Source: an uncultured Clostridia bacterium
GTDB taxonomy: Bacteria; Bacillota; Clostridia; Oscillospirales; Ruminococcaceae
Direction: 5' to 3'
DNA: 35,885 nt
NCBI GenBank assembly: GCA_945910815.1
Contig: CAMDZD010000020.1
Location: 1-35,885, forward strand
In this document: positions 15,626-23,048 of the stretch, piece by piece
How positions within the stretch are numbered: the first letter of the stretch is position 1
Layout of the letters: every line of letters begins with the position of its first letter
Position numbers and translations under genes: made by a program
The notes under the pieces: model-generated
Databases searched by the model: none
Told to the model about the DNA's origin: nothing
What the model saw: the letters and a program-made list of their open reading frames with translations, nothing else

Positions 15626-16231
15626 TTACCTTTCAAGAATAGTTTTTATTTCATCGTCATCAGGAATATTTTCATCTGAAAGACATATTTCAAAAACTGT
15701 TTCCATAGCTTCCTTACGCTGTTTTTCATTATCAAAATGTTCCCTGACATACGGACGGAATCTGCTCAGGGTTTCAAAAATTTTCATATGATAATCATCA
15801 AGCATATCCTCAATATTCAAACGGAGAAATTTTGCATATACAGGACTTTTCCCCGATGTTGAAATTCCTACCGTAATATCACCCTCGTGGACAAGTGACG
15901 GAAAAATAAATCCGCATTTTTCAATATCGTCTACTGTATTTACAAGTATATTCTTCTGTTGACAGATATTAAATATTTCTTCATTGAGTTTTTTATTATC
16001 CGTTGCAGTTATTACCATAAAAGCGTTATCAATATCGCCTTTTCTGTATTCACGATGAATTATTTCGATATCCGGAATTTCTGAAAATTCGGGAAGTATT
16101 TCGGGTGATATTACTGTTATATGCGGTTCAAAATCAATAAGCTTTTTTATCTTGCGGAATGCTGTTTTTCCTCCGCCTATAACTACGCATTTTTTGTCTT
16201 TTATATCAATATAAAAAGGAAAATATCCCAT
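15626..16231 (-). CDS. Precorrin-2 dehydrogenase / sirohydrochlorin ferrochelatase-type protein
   Basis: A 201-residue Met8/CysG-N-type protein. An NAD-binding Rossmann start (KKCVVIGGGKTAFRKIKKLI) oxidises precorrin-2 to sirohydrochlorin; VGISTSGKSPVYAKFLR is the signature of the dimerisation/ferrochelatase part. It may also insert iron to give siroheme. The family names CysG-N, SirC, YlnF or Met8 all apply, so no symbol is given. It lies 3 bases after hemA and 9 before hemC. Together with the CobA part of the fusion it fixes the operon's output as sirohydrochlorin/siroheme (or a corrinoid precursor) and not protoheme. Confidence 0.92.
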   Translation of the reverse strand: MGYFPFYIDIKDKKCVVIGGGKTAFRKIKKLIDFEPHITVISPEILPEFSEIPDIEIIHREYRKGDIDNAFMVITATDNKKLNEEIFNICQQKNILVNTVDDIEKCGFIFPSLVHEGDITVGISTSGKSPVYAKFLRLNIEDMLDDYHMKIFETLSRFRPYVREHFDNEKQRKEAMETVFEICLSDENIPDDDEIKTILER

Positions 16232-16234
16232 TTT

Positions 16235-17371
16235 TCAGACTCCTTTGTAATTTTTCAAAAAATCAAGAATTTTTGAAAAGCTTTCGGAATCAAGCACCGA
16301 TTTCATTTTGTAAAGAACTTTTTCAAGTGATTCCCCAGAAAGATTTTTCTTTACTCTTTCAATATCCGGCATAAAGTCATGCATTGCAAGACGCTTTTCA
16401 AGATTTTCAATTTCCTCTGATATTATCTGTTTTGAACGTTCAACGCTGTCAAGCTTGATATTATTATTTATTTCCGCAAGCTTTTCAAAATAATCGATTC
16501 CGATAAGCTTTACATTATCATATCTGCTGATATTTTCATCAATATCGGGAGGCACTGCCAAATCTATGAAAAGACGTTTTTTCCCGTCATCAATAAAATC
16601 AGTCATTCTGTCAAGAGTTACAGTATAGTGCGGACTCGATGTTGCACTTATTATGCAGTCTGATTCCCTGATATATTTATATCTTTCATGATAATCAACT
16701 GTTTCTGCTCCGCAGTCTGAAAAGTTTCTGAAATCATTATCTTTATTACGCTGTGTAACCCTTATATTAACATTTTTATGCGACAGAAGATTTTTAAATA
16801 CTGATGAACCTATTTTTCCCGTTGCACCTATTATAAGAACGTTTACCGTTTCAAGAAATTTTGATGCCTCATTAGATGCAAGGGTAGCTGTTGAAACTGA
16901 TGTTTTTGAAAGTTCCGTATCAGTTTTTACTTTCTTTGCACATGTTACTGCCGACTGAAAAATTATATTCAGCATGTGAGATACTGTTTTATTTTCATAT
17001 GCAAGACCGTATGCCTTTTTCAGCTGTCCGAGAATTTCGTCCTCGCCTATAACCATTGATTCTATACCGCATGTAACTCTGAAAAGATGACTTACAGCAT
17101 TTTTTCCGCTGAAAAATCTTATATATCTGATAAAATCAGATTCAGATATTCCCGAATATTCGGAAAGCAATTTTTTAACGTCACCGGCTGATTTCTCATT
17201 TCCGCAGAAATATACTTCAGTTCTGTTGCATGTGCAGAGAATTACACATTCCCGAACGTTTCCGCAGTATATAAGCTTTTCTGAAAAGGCTTTCTGAATA
17301 TCTTCCGGAAACGCAAACTTTTTTCTTATGTCAATATCTGCATTTTTATAGCTTATACTCAAGCAATTCAA
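16235..17371 (-). CDS. hemA: Glutamyl-tRNA reductase
   Basis: NADPH-dependent reduction of glutamyl-tRNA(Glu) to glutamate-1-semialdehyde, the entry step of tetrapyrrole synthesis. The nucleophile is Cys48 in ILCTCNRTEVYF; GIESMVIGEDEILGQLKKAY is the second signature; NVLIIGATGKIGSSVFKNLL binds NADPH. The C-terminal dimerisation region appears short (378 residues against roughly 420). The start codon seems to be TTG (17369-17371), preceded by CGGGGAT at 7 bases; no other start precedes the conserved SISYKNADIDIRKKFAF. It is the first gene of the operon, with a promoter whose -35 box lies inside the palindrome shared with the Rrf2 gene. Confidence 0.95.
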   Translation of the reverse strand: MNCLSISYKNADIDIRKKFAFPEDIQKAFSEKLIYCGNVRECVILCTCNRTEVYFCGNEKSAGDVKKLLSEYSGISESDFIRYIRFFSGKNAVSHLFRVTCGIESMVIGEDEILGQLKKAYGLAYENKTVSHMLNIIFQSAVTCAKKVKTDTELSKTSVSTATLASNEASKFLETVNVLIIGATGKIGSSVFKNLLSHKNVNIRVTQRNKDNDFRNFSDCGAETVDYHERYKYIRESDCIISATSSPHYTVTLDRMTDFIDDGKKRLFIDLAVPPDIDENISRYDNVKLIGIDYFEKLAEINNNIKLDSVERSKQIISEEIENLEKRLAMHDFMPDIERVKKNLSGESLEKVLYKMKSVLDSESFSKILDFLKNYKGV

Positions 17372-17405
17372 TATTTATCCCCGCTTTCTTAAATGTCCAT
17401 TATTT

Positions 17406-17434
17406 ATTATACAATTGCAACTGAAAAAAGTCAA
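17406..17434 (-). promoter_or_regulatory. Promoter of the hem operon
   Basis: Minus strand: TTGACT (17429-17434), a spacer of exactly 17 bases and TATAAT (17406-17411), about 35 bases before the hemA TTG start. The -35 box is in the left arm of the palindrome at 17427-17450. Confidence 0.85.
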
Positions 17435-17450
17435 ATAAATATTTGACTTT
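17427..17450. promoter_or_regulatory. Palindromic operator shared by the divergent hem and Rrf2 promoters
   Basis: AAAGTCAAATA, two bases AA, then TATTTGACTTT: an 11+2+11 perfect inverted repeat. Each arm contains TTGACT, and each TTGACT is the -35 box of one divergent promoter. A dimer bound here would block RNA polymerase on both sides. The Rrf2 protein encoded next to it is the natural candidate ligand; this is inference. Confidence 0.8.
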
Positions 17451-17471
17451 CAGATTAATATATGCTATAAT
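17443..17471 (+). promoter_or_regulatory. Promoter of the Rrf2-family gene
   Basis: TTGACT (17443-17448), a 17-base spacer and TATAAT (17466-17471), followed by AGGAGGT and ATG 17511. The -35 lies in the right arm of the palindrome, so autoregulation is likely. Confidence 0.85.
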
Positions 17472-17510
17472 ATATTTATCATATATGAATAATAGGAGGT
17501 ACAGTAAAAT

Positions 17511-17936
17511 ATGAAAATTTCTACAAAAGGCAGATATGCACTCCGTCTGATGTGCGATATTGCTATGAATCAGAATGGAAACCCGATTCCGCTTAAAGAA
17601 ATTGCTGAACGTCAGAATATAAGCGTTAAATATCTCGAACAGATTGTTATTATTCTAAGCCGTGCCGGATTTCTCAAAAGCATAAGAGGAGCTCAGGGCG
17701 GTTATAAGCTTGTAAATTCTCCTGATTACTATACTGTCGGAATGGTTCTCCGCCTTACAGAAGGAAGTATCGCCCCTGTATCATGTCTTGACGATGAAAT
17801 AAATAATTGTCCCCGTGTAAATGAATGTCAGACACTTTTCGTGTGGGAAAATATTTATAAGGCTATATGCGACGTTGTGGATAATATCACTATTCAGGAC
17901 ATCATCAGCCACCAGACAAGCAATTACTCCATATAA
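17511..17936 (+). CDS. Rrf2-family transcriptional regulator with IscR-like cysteines
   Basis: A 141-residue regulator. The N-terminal winged helix is typical (KISTKGRYALRLMCDIAM, then IPLKEIAERQNISVKYLEQI and GAQGGYKLVNSP). The C-terminal half holds Cys92, Cys100 and Cys106 (SCLDDEINNCPRVNECQ), spacing C-x7-C-x5-C, close to the C-x5-C-x5-C that ligates a [2Fe-2S] cluster in IscR; B. subtilis CymR lacks this set. So it may sense Fe-S or redox state (inference). It has a consensus promoter and strong ribosome site, is divergent from hemA, and shares the palindrome at 17427-17450, so its likely targets are itself and the tetrapyrrole operon. No isc/suf genes are adjacent. Confidence 0.9.
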   Translation: MKISTKGRYALRLMCDIAMNQNGNPIPLKEIAERQNISVKYLEQIVIILSRAGFLKSIRGAQGGYKLVNSPDYYTVGMVLRLTEGSIAPVSCLDDEINNCPRVNECQTLFVWENIYKAICDVVDNITIQDIISHQTSNYSI

Positions 17937-17942
17937 AACAGT

Positions 17943-17966
17943 AAGGGGGAAATTTTTTCCCCCCTT
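17943..17966. terminator. G/C-run hairpin between the convergent Rrf2 and CPBP genes
   Basis: AAGGGGG (17943-17949) pairs with CCCCCTT (17960-17966) around an A/T loop, 6 bases after the Rrf2 stop and 5 before the CPBP stop. No T-tract follows on either strand beyond the loop; it probably still ends both transcripts. Confidence 0.6.
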
Positions 17967-17971
17967 AAAGA

Positions 17972-18805
17972 TTATGCTTTCTTTTTTCGGTTTGAAATAT
18001 ATTCATATGTCAGAATTACAAAGAATACTGCTCCTATAAGCATATCCGGAATCATTGACAGCACACATAATTTAAAGTTGTTTTTCTGATATACTTCCAG
18101 AAATTCCGGATTATTTCCTGCCATAACCGATAATATTCTTATTGTATCAACGCATGAATGACATATTGATGCCGGATATATGGATTTTGTCTTTTTTGTC
18201 AGATATGTAAGTGTACAGCCGTAAAATATACAGCTAAGACACATCACTAAAAATCCCGTATAAGGTTCGCCACGGTATCCCTTACCGAAGTTAAGGCCGT
18301 TCATTATCGGAACAGCATGCCACATTCCCCATACAATTCCGCTTACTATTAATGCAACAGGTTCGGGCATAAGGCTTTCAAGCTTTGGAGTAAGATATGC
18401 TCTCCAGCCAAATTCCTCACCAATGTATATATAAAATCCGACTATTCCTGCTGCTGTTAAAAACATCAGAAATGCAAATTCCTTTTTTCCGAAATTCAGA
18501 GAAATGTCATATTCCGATAAAAATATTAAAACCTCACAAACTGATATTATAATTGCGTATACTATCCCCATAAGATAGTATTTTCTATTGCCCTTGAAAT
18601 TTATCCTGAGATAAATAGGAGATTTGTCCTTTGTGATGATTCTCGTGATTATATGTGCTATTGCCGGAGAATACGCTGCTATATATGCTATAAATGAATA
18701 TGCTTTACTTTCCGATTCAAAAAGTATTCCTCCGATAAACATTGGCAGATTCGCAAGTACTATAAATATTATTACTCTTAAAATATCCTTTTTCTTATCT
18801 GTCAA
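17972..18805 (-). CDS. CPBP-family intramembrane metalloprotease
   Basis: A 277-residue multi-pass membrane protein of the CAAX-protease/bacteriocin-processing family. The abortive-infection (Abi) motifs are visible: IGEEFGWRAYL (Glu-Glu and Arg) and GIVWGMWHAVP (metal-binding His). About eight hydrophobic segments surround them. The start is a TTG (18803-18805) 9 bases after AAAGGAG, overlapping the end of the upstream permease gene by 11 bases, so the two are coupled. It is the last gene of the GntR-ABC operon. In such operons CPBP proteins are linked to peptide resistance or processing, but no substrate can be read here. Confidence 0.85.
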   Translation of the reverse strand: MTDKKKDILRVIIFIVLANLPMFIGGILFESESKAYSFIAYIAAYSPAIAHIITRIITKDKSPIYLRINFKGNRKYYLMGIVYAIIISVCEVLIFLSEYDISLNFGKKEFAFLMFLTAAGIVGFYIYIGEEFGWRAYLTPKLESLMPEPVALIVSGIVWGMWHAVPIMNGLNFGKGYRGEPYTGFLVMCLSCIFYGCTLTYLTKKTKSIYPASICHSCVDTIRILSVMAGNNPEFLEVYQKNNFKLCVLSMIPDMLIGAVFFVILTYEYISNRKKKA

Positions 18806-19535
18806 AGTTGTCAGCTCCTTTCAGATACATTCTGCAAGAAATTCTGTAAGAGAGATAATACAGTATCATTGACAGCAAAGGCATACAGCACAGTAAAAGC
18901 AACATATTATCCGAAAATCCCTTACCGCTTAAAATATTAAGCATTTTTTCATAAAATGTGTCTACCGAATCGAAAAGCGATAAATCGCCGAAAAGAAAAT
19001 ATACAAGCAGAATAAATATAAACAGAAAGAATACTCCAGTTTTATATACTGCACCAGCCTTGCTCCCGAATCTTACCATAAAGGGATATTCAAACGACCT
19101 CAGAAAAAATTGCACGAAAAGCATTATAACAGGTAACTGAATTACTATCGCAACAGTATTGCTTCCATAAATTAAGGAAATTATATTATTCAGAATATCA
19201 CACCACACAACTGCTCCTAATGACATAAGCATTCCGAATATATATTTCGCTCCGATTTGTCCCTCCGACATCTCCGGAGTTGACGTTACAAAGCAAGCCC
19301 ATTTTTTAGTTTCATCAACAGCAAAAATATTCGGCTGAAACATTCCGACAAAAAAGAATATAACTACATACAGCAATATCAGTATCATAGAAAATGACAT
19401 ATCATCAGAGCTTATAACTGAATCTTCTGTCATAGGCATAAATGCAAATACCGACGACATAAAAATAATTACTGCTGAAAGCATCAGAATTGCTTTTCTG
19501 TTCAGAATCCACTCCTTATATATCAAGCCTGCCAT
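18795..19535 (-). CDS. ABC-2 type membrane subunit (second permease)
   Basis: A 246-residue membrane protein with about six hydrophobic segments (for example AILMLSAVIIFMSSVFAFMP and FSMILILLYVVIFFFVGMF), starting with the GLIYKEWILNRKA pattern shared with other ABC-2 permeases of GntR-linked operons. Its ATG overlaps the preceding permease stop (TAATG at 19533-19537). It most likely pairs with the other permease and the ATPase as an exporter; the substrate is not evident. Weakly conserved, so the family assignment rests on topology and context. Confidence 0.75.
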   Translation of the reverse strand: MAGLIYKEWILNRKAILMLSAVIIFMSSVFAFMPMTEDSVISSDDMSFSMILILLYVVIFFFVGMFQPNIFAVDETKKWACFVTSTPEMSEGQIGAKYIFGMLMSLGAVVWCDILNNIISLIYGSNTVAIVIQLPVIMLFVQFFLRSFEYPFMVRFGSKAGAVYKTGVFFLFIFILLVYFLFGDLSLFDSVDTFYEKMLNILSGKGFSDNMLLLLCCMPLLSMILYYLSYRISCRMYLKGADNFDR

Positions 19536-20320
19536 TACCTCTCCCTCCCTTTAAGTATTCTTACCGACGCATAATATCCCGATGAAAGTACAGCTATTAT
19601 CACTATTGGTACAAAAAGAAATACTTTGTCACGGAAATTAATTATTCCTTGTATAAAATTTCTTAAAAGCTCCCATACTTCCGATTCGGTCATATTTTCA
19701 ATATCAGAAAATTCCGAAAAAATTTTTGTGAAAATTTCCTTGATAAATTTTGAAAATACAAATAACAGAATCGCAAATGCAATTGTAAAAACCATATCAC
19801 TTTTAGCCTTTGACCTTAATTTCATAAGCAAAGGTATATTTATTGCCTGATTTATCAGTATGCACATCATAATTATTAATATGTTCTTTACAATTCCGAA
19901 TGTAAAAGGTCTGTCACTGATACCGCATATAATCAATGCATTTAATATACTTAATATAAATCCCACAAGCATTGAACACACAAGTATAAGATACTTTACA
20001 AAGACCGTTCTTTCCTCCCTTACGGGAAAAGTATAAGCAAAGGTATTCCATTTCGATTTGAAGTCTGCAATAATTACTCCATGTTCAGCCATCATTGCAA
20101 AAAATATTACTGCTGACGGAACATACAAGGATTCATAATATGTAATTATATCAACAGTCCGGAATACATCTCCCTCAAACTTTGCAAGACTTGCAAGATT
20201 TCCGTATTCAGTGCTGAGACGAAAAAGAAGTCCAATCAGAAAAATCATCAGAAAAGTTACAAAACCTGATATATATGATTTTTTTGAAAGATATAATTCA
20301 CGGTATATCAGACCTTTCAT
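19535..20320 (-). CDS. ABC-2 type membrane subunit (first permease)
   Basis: About 261 residues with six hydrophobic segments, beginning MKGLIYRELYLSKKSYISG, which is the usual N terminus of YtrC/YtrD-like permeases. The frame could start at GTG 20329, but GGGGAG lies just before that codon, at the right distance only for ATG 20320; this ATG overlaps the ATPase stop (TGATG). Coupled translation with the ATPase upstream and the second permease downstream supports one heteromeric transporter. Substrate unknown; family relatives respond to cell-envelope stress. Confidence 0.8.
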   Translation of the reverse strand: MKGLIYRELYLSKKSYISGFVTFLMIFLIGLLFRLSTEYGNLASLAKFEGDVFRTVDIITYYESLYVPSAVIFFAMMAEHGVIIADFKSKWNTFAYTFPVREERTVFVKYLILVCSMLVGFILSILNALIICGISDRPFTFGIVKNILIIMMCILINQAINIPLLMKLRSKAKSDMVFTIAFAILLFVFSKFIKEIFTKIFSEFSDIENMTESEVWELLRNFIQGIINFRDKVFLFVPIVIIAVLSSGYYASVRILKGRER

Positions 20321-21201
20321 CAGTGCCACTCCCCTTTTTTACGGTTGACATAGAAAAGCATAATTTCTTCGAGAGTTGTATTATCCATTACAAGACCGCT
20401 GTATTTTTTCATACATTCGGATTTGTTGCCTGTCATGACTTCTGCTCCGAAATCTGTAATGCGTGTGCTTATAATATCTGATTTTTCAATGCAAGCATAA
20501 TCCGATTTACTGCATTTTATTACCCCATGATTTTCAAGTATATCGTCCTTATAGCCTGTGAGAAGTATATTTCCGTGGTCTATGAATGTTACGCTGTCGG
20601 CAATTTTTTCAAGGTCGGAAGTAATATGCGATGACATTAGAATACTGTTGTTTTCGTCCTGCAGATATTCAAGGAATATGTCAAGTATTTCGTTTCTTAC
20701 AACAGGGTCAAGTCCGGTTGTTGCCTCGTCCATAATAAGAAGTTTTGCATTATGCGAAAGTGCCGATGCTATCTGCAGTTTCATTTTCATTCCCTTTGAG
20801 AACTGACCTATTTTACGCTTTTCCGGAAGTTCAAATCGTTCGAGATATTCCTTGTATTTTGCATTGTCCCATTCAGAATATATCTCGCTCATAATAAATC
20901 CGACCTGCTTTGCGTTAAAGGCATCATCAAACGGTATTTCATCAAATATTGCGGATATCTGCTTTTTTATTTCGATTTCATTTTTTGGATTACTTTCCAT
21001 TCCGAGAATATTTATACTTCCTGAATCGGGTTTTATTATGTTTAAAAGTGCTTTTATTGTTGTGGTCTTTCCTGCTCCGTTCTGACCGATAAATCCCATT
21101 ATACTGCCTTTTGGTACGCTGAAAGAAACGTTTTCAAGCGTAAAGCCATCATATTTTTTTTTGAGATTCTTTATCTCAATTGCATTTTCAAAATCATTCA
21201 T
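20320..21201 (-). CDS. ABC transporter ATP-binding protein
   Basis: A 293-residue ATPase of the drug/peptide export type. Walker A GQNGAGKTTTIKALL, signature FSKGMKMKLQIASAL, Walker B LLIMDEATTGLDP, and the switch His in LMSSHITSDLEKI are all present; the Q-loop Gln is near KKQISAIFDE. The roughly 70 residues after the nucleotide-binding domain are a common C-terminal extension. ATG 21201 overlaps the GntR stop by 8 bases. It follows the regulator and precedes two permeases, the classic ytr-like order. Confidence 0.95.
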   Translation of the reverse strand: MNDFENAIEIKNLKKKYDGFTLENVSFSVPKGSIMGFIGQNGAGKTTTIKALLNIIKPDSGSINILGMESNPKNEIEIKKQISAIFDEIPFDDAFNAKQVGFIMSEIYSEWDNAKYKEYLERFELPEKRKIGQFSKGMKMKLQIASALSHNAKLLIMDEATTGLDPVVRNEILDIFLEYLQDENNSILMSSHITSDLEKIADSVTFIDHGNILLTGYKDDILENHGVIKCSKSDYACIEKSDIISTRITDFGAEVMTGNKSECMKKYSGLVMDNTTLEEIMLFYVNRKKGEWH

Positions 21202-21580
21202 CTGTATTTTCGCCCCCGTAAATTATTTTCAGAATTTCCTGAAGTTCATCAAGTCCTATTCCGCACATCTTAGCCTTTTCACAAGCCTGTGCAATAAGGT
21301 TTTCAGCTTCACGAAGATTCTGTTCACGAAAAAGTTCCGTATTCTGTGCTTTTACAAAACTTCCTTTTCCCGTATAGGATTCTATAAATCCGTCACGCTC
21401 CAGTTCTTCATATGCACGCTTTGTAGTTATAATGCTTATTCTCATCTGCTGGGCAAGTGTACGCATTGACGGAAGGGCGTCCCCCTCCTTTAATGTGCCG
21501 TTAAGAATCATATTTTTTATCTGAGAATAAATCTGCTGATAAATAGGTTCACCTGATGAATTTGTGATTATAATATCCAT
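21194..21580 (-). CDS. GntR-family (YtrA subfamily) transcriptional regulator
   Basis: A 128-residue protein: a GntR winged helix (PIYQQIYSQIKNMILNGTL, then LPSMRTLAQQMRISIITTKR and AYEELERDGFIESYTGKGSF) and only a short helical C-terminal tail, which defines the YtrA type. Such proteins normally repress their own ABC operon until an envelope stress or antibiotic is present. It is the first gene of the five-gene minus-strand operon. ATG 21580 has AGGAG upstream. The promoter is a perfect TTGACA-17-TATAAT with a palindrome over its downstream side, a probable autorepression site. Confidence 0.93.
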   Translation of the reverse strand: MDIIITNSSGEPIYQQIYSQIKNMILNGTLKEGDALPSMRTLAQQMRISIITTKRAYEELERDGFIESYTGKGSFVKAQNTELFREQNLREAENLIAQACEKAKMCGIGLDELQEILKIIYGGENTDE

Positions 21581-21599
21581 TGAAGTACTCCTGTAAAAT

Positions 21600-21620
21600 T
21601 GTATATATACGATATATACA
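21600..21620. promoter_or_regulatory. Palindromic operator of the GntR-ABC operon
   Basis: TGTATATAT, ACG, ATATATACA: a perfect 9+3+9 inverted repeat directly downstream of the -10 box, where a bound YtrA-type dimer would block transcription. A partial copy (ATATGTATATAT) lies within the promoter spacer. Assignment to this regulator is inferred from position. Confidence 0.75.
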
Positions 21621-21648
21621 TTATATCACATATGTATATATTTGTCAA
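21620..21648 (-). promoter_or_regulatory. Consensus promoter of the GntR-ABC operon
   Basis: Minus strand: TTGACA (21643-21648), 17-base spacer, TATAAT (21620-21625). Both boxes are perfect matches, fitting a strong promoter held down by the adjacent operator. Confidence 0.85.
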
Positions 21649-21680
21649 GGGCATTTCATAATTTTTTCAACAACAAAAAA

Positions 21681-21701
21681 ACGGCTCTTTATCAGAGCCG
21701 T
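21681..21701 (-). terminator. Terminator of cysK
   Basis: ACGGCTCT, loop TTATC, AGAGCCGT form an 8-base-pair stem. Read on the minus strand it is followed by a run of seven T, 12 bases after the cysK stop. Confidence 0.9.
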
Positions 21702-21712
21702 TAATTTTTTTA

Positions 21713-22645
21713 TTATTCCATAAAAAGTGGAGTTGAATAATATCTGTCTCCGCTGTCAGGAAGAAGAATTACTATATTTTTGCCTTTGTTTTCGGGTCTC
21801 TTTGCAATTTCCACACCTGCATGGAATGCTGCTCCGGAAGAAATTCCGACAAGTATTCCTTCGTGCTTTGCAATGAGCTTAGCACCTGCAAAAGCGTCAT
21901 CGTTTTCAACGGGGAAAATTTCATCATAAATTTTTGTATTGAGAACACTCGGAACGAAGTTCGCACCTATGCCCTGTATCTTGTGAGCTCCTGCCTTGCC
22001 CTGTGAAAGTACCGGAGATGTTGCAGGTTCAATTGCTACAATCTTTACATCTGGATTTTTTGCTTTGAGATATTCCCCTACACCTGTAACTGTACCGCCA
22101 GTGCCTACGCCTGCAACGAAAATATCAACTTTGCCGTCAGTATCGTTCCATATTTCGGGAGCAGTAGTTTTTCTGTGAGCCTCCGGATTTGCCGGATTGT
22201 CAAACTGTGCAGGAATAAAACTGTCCGGAAATTCCTTTGCAAGCTCCTCAGCTTTTTCGATAGCTCCTGACATACCCTTTGAACCCTCTGTGAGAACAAT
22301 TTCAGCACCGTATGCTTTAAGAATATTTCTGCGTTCTATACTCATAGTTTCGGGCATTGTGAGAATTACTCTGTAACCCTTTGAAGCTGATATTGATGCA
22401 AGACCTATACCAGTATTTCCGGAAGTAGGTTCAATAATTACGGTATTTTTTGTAATAAGACCTTTTTTTTCTGCATCTTCAAGCATTTCTCTTGCAACTC
22501 TGTCCTTAACGCTTCCAGCCGGATTGAAATATTCAAGCTTGAGAAGTATTTTTGCATCAAGTCCGAGTTCCTTTTCAATATTGACTGCCTCAACCAGAGG
22601 TGTATTTCCGATAAGTCCTGATGTACCCTTGTAAATGTTTGACAT
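21713..22645 (-). CDS. cysK: Cysteine synthase A (O-acetylserine sulfhydrylase)
   Basis: PLP enzyme making cysteine from O-acetylserine and sulfide. With ATG 22645 it has 310 residues, the usual length. Visible: GNTPLVEAVNI, Schiff-base Lys47 in YFNPAGSVKDRVA, EPTSGNTGIGLA (substrate loop), and GVGTGGTVTGVGEYL (PLP phosphate). The open frame runs 30 codons further upstream to 22735, but that part is AT-rich and holds the promoter and AGGAGG ribosome site, so the short start is right. Single-gene unit with its own promoter and terminator. Sulfide supply may depend on siroheme enzymes made possible by the hem operon 4 kb away, but no sulfite reductase is in the window. Confidence 0.96.
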   Translation of the reverse strand: MSNIYKGTSGLIGNTPLVEAVNIEKELGLDAKILLKLEYFNPAGSVKDRVAREMLEDAEKKGLITKNTVIIEPTSGNTGIGLASISASKGYRVILTMPETMSIERRNILKAYGAEIVLTEGSKGMSGAIEKAEELAKEFPDSFIPAQFDNPANPEAHRKTTAPEIWNDTDGKVDIFVAGVGTGGTVTGVGEYLKAKNPDVKIVAIEPATSPVLSQGKAGAHKIQGIGANFVPSVLNTKIYDEIFPVENDDAFAGAKLIAKHEGILVGISSGAAFHAGVEIAKRPENKGKNIVILLPDSGDRYYSTPLFME

Positions 22646-22706
22646 AATAAATTCCTCCTGCGGATTATTTATTTCATACTGTTTTGATATGATTACTATG
22701 CTTAAT

Positions 22707-22735
22707 ATGATATACCAAAAATTCAGTTTTGTCAA
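22707..22735 (-). promoter_or_regulatory. Promoter of cysK
   Basis: Minus strand: TTGACA (22730-22735), 17-base spacer, TATCAT (22707-22712), 60 bases before ATG 22645. ATTCAG (22721-22726) and CTGAAT (22742-22747) form a small inverted repeat around the -35 box. Confidence 0.75.
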
Positions 22736-22825
22736 TACATTCTGAATATTTTTGTATATATAACAAATTTATTGCTGAATATTCAAAAGATTTTTATCAA
22801 AATATACAAAAATTATTGGATTGTA

Positions 22826-22854
22826 TTGATTTATTCCTGAATATGTGATACAAT
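22826..22854 (+). promoter_or_regulatory. Promoter of tRNA-Ser
   Basis: TTGATT (22826-22831), 17-base spacer, TACAAT (22849-22854), ending 18 bases before the mature tRNA. Confidence 0.75.
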
Positions 22855-22872
22855 AATCAGGTAATATTTTTT

Positions 22873-22960
22873 GGAGAGTTGTCCGAGTGGTCGAAGGTGC
22901 GAAACTCGAAATTTCGTGTTCTCTGATAAAGAACCCAGGGTTCAAATCCCTGACTCTCCG
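22873..22960 (+). tRNA. tRNA-Ser (anticodon CGA)
   Basis: An 88-base class II tRNA. Acceptor stem GGAGAGT pairs with ACTCTCC, discriminator G; the anticodon arm is CGAAA, loop CTCGAAA, TTTCG, giving anticodon CGA (reads UCG). A long variable arm (GTTCT...AGAAC) and the T-arm CAGGG TTCAAAT CCCTG are clear. The CCA end is not encoded. It has its own promoter and terminator. Confidence 0.97.
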
Positions 22961-22970
22961 CTTTATACAA

Positions 22971-23002
22971 AAAATCCGGGTATTTTTTATCCGGATTTTT
23001 TT
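22971..23002 (+). terminator. Terminator of tRNA-Ser
   Basis: AAAATCCGG (22971-22979) and CCGGATTTT (22991-22999) pair around an 11-base A/T loop and run into a T-tract. Being symmetrical it can also serve the convergent Mrr gene, whose stop is at 23049. Confidence 0.85.
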
Positions 23003-23048
23003 GCTATATGATAAATTCATAAATAAACAAACCAATTAAAAATAATAT

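Noticed and set aside
22646..22735. Thirty-codon extension of cysK
   Set aside because: This stretch holds the cysK promoter and AGGAGG site and translates to AT-rich low-quality sequence.
22721..22747. Inverted repeat ATTCAG...CTGAAT around the cysK -35 box as a regulator site
   Set aside because: Only six base pairs with a 15-base gap in AT-rich DNA; it does not match the Rrf2 palindrome and could be chance.
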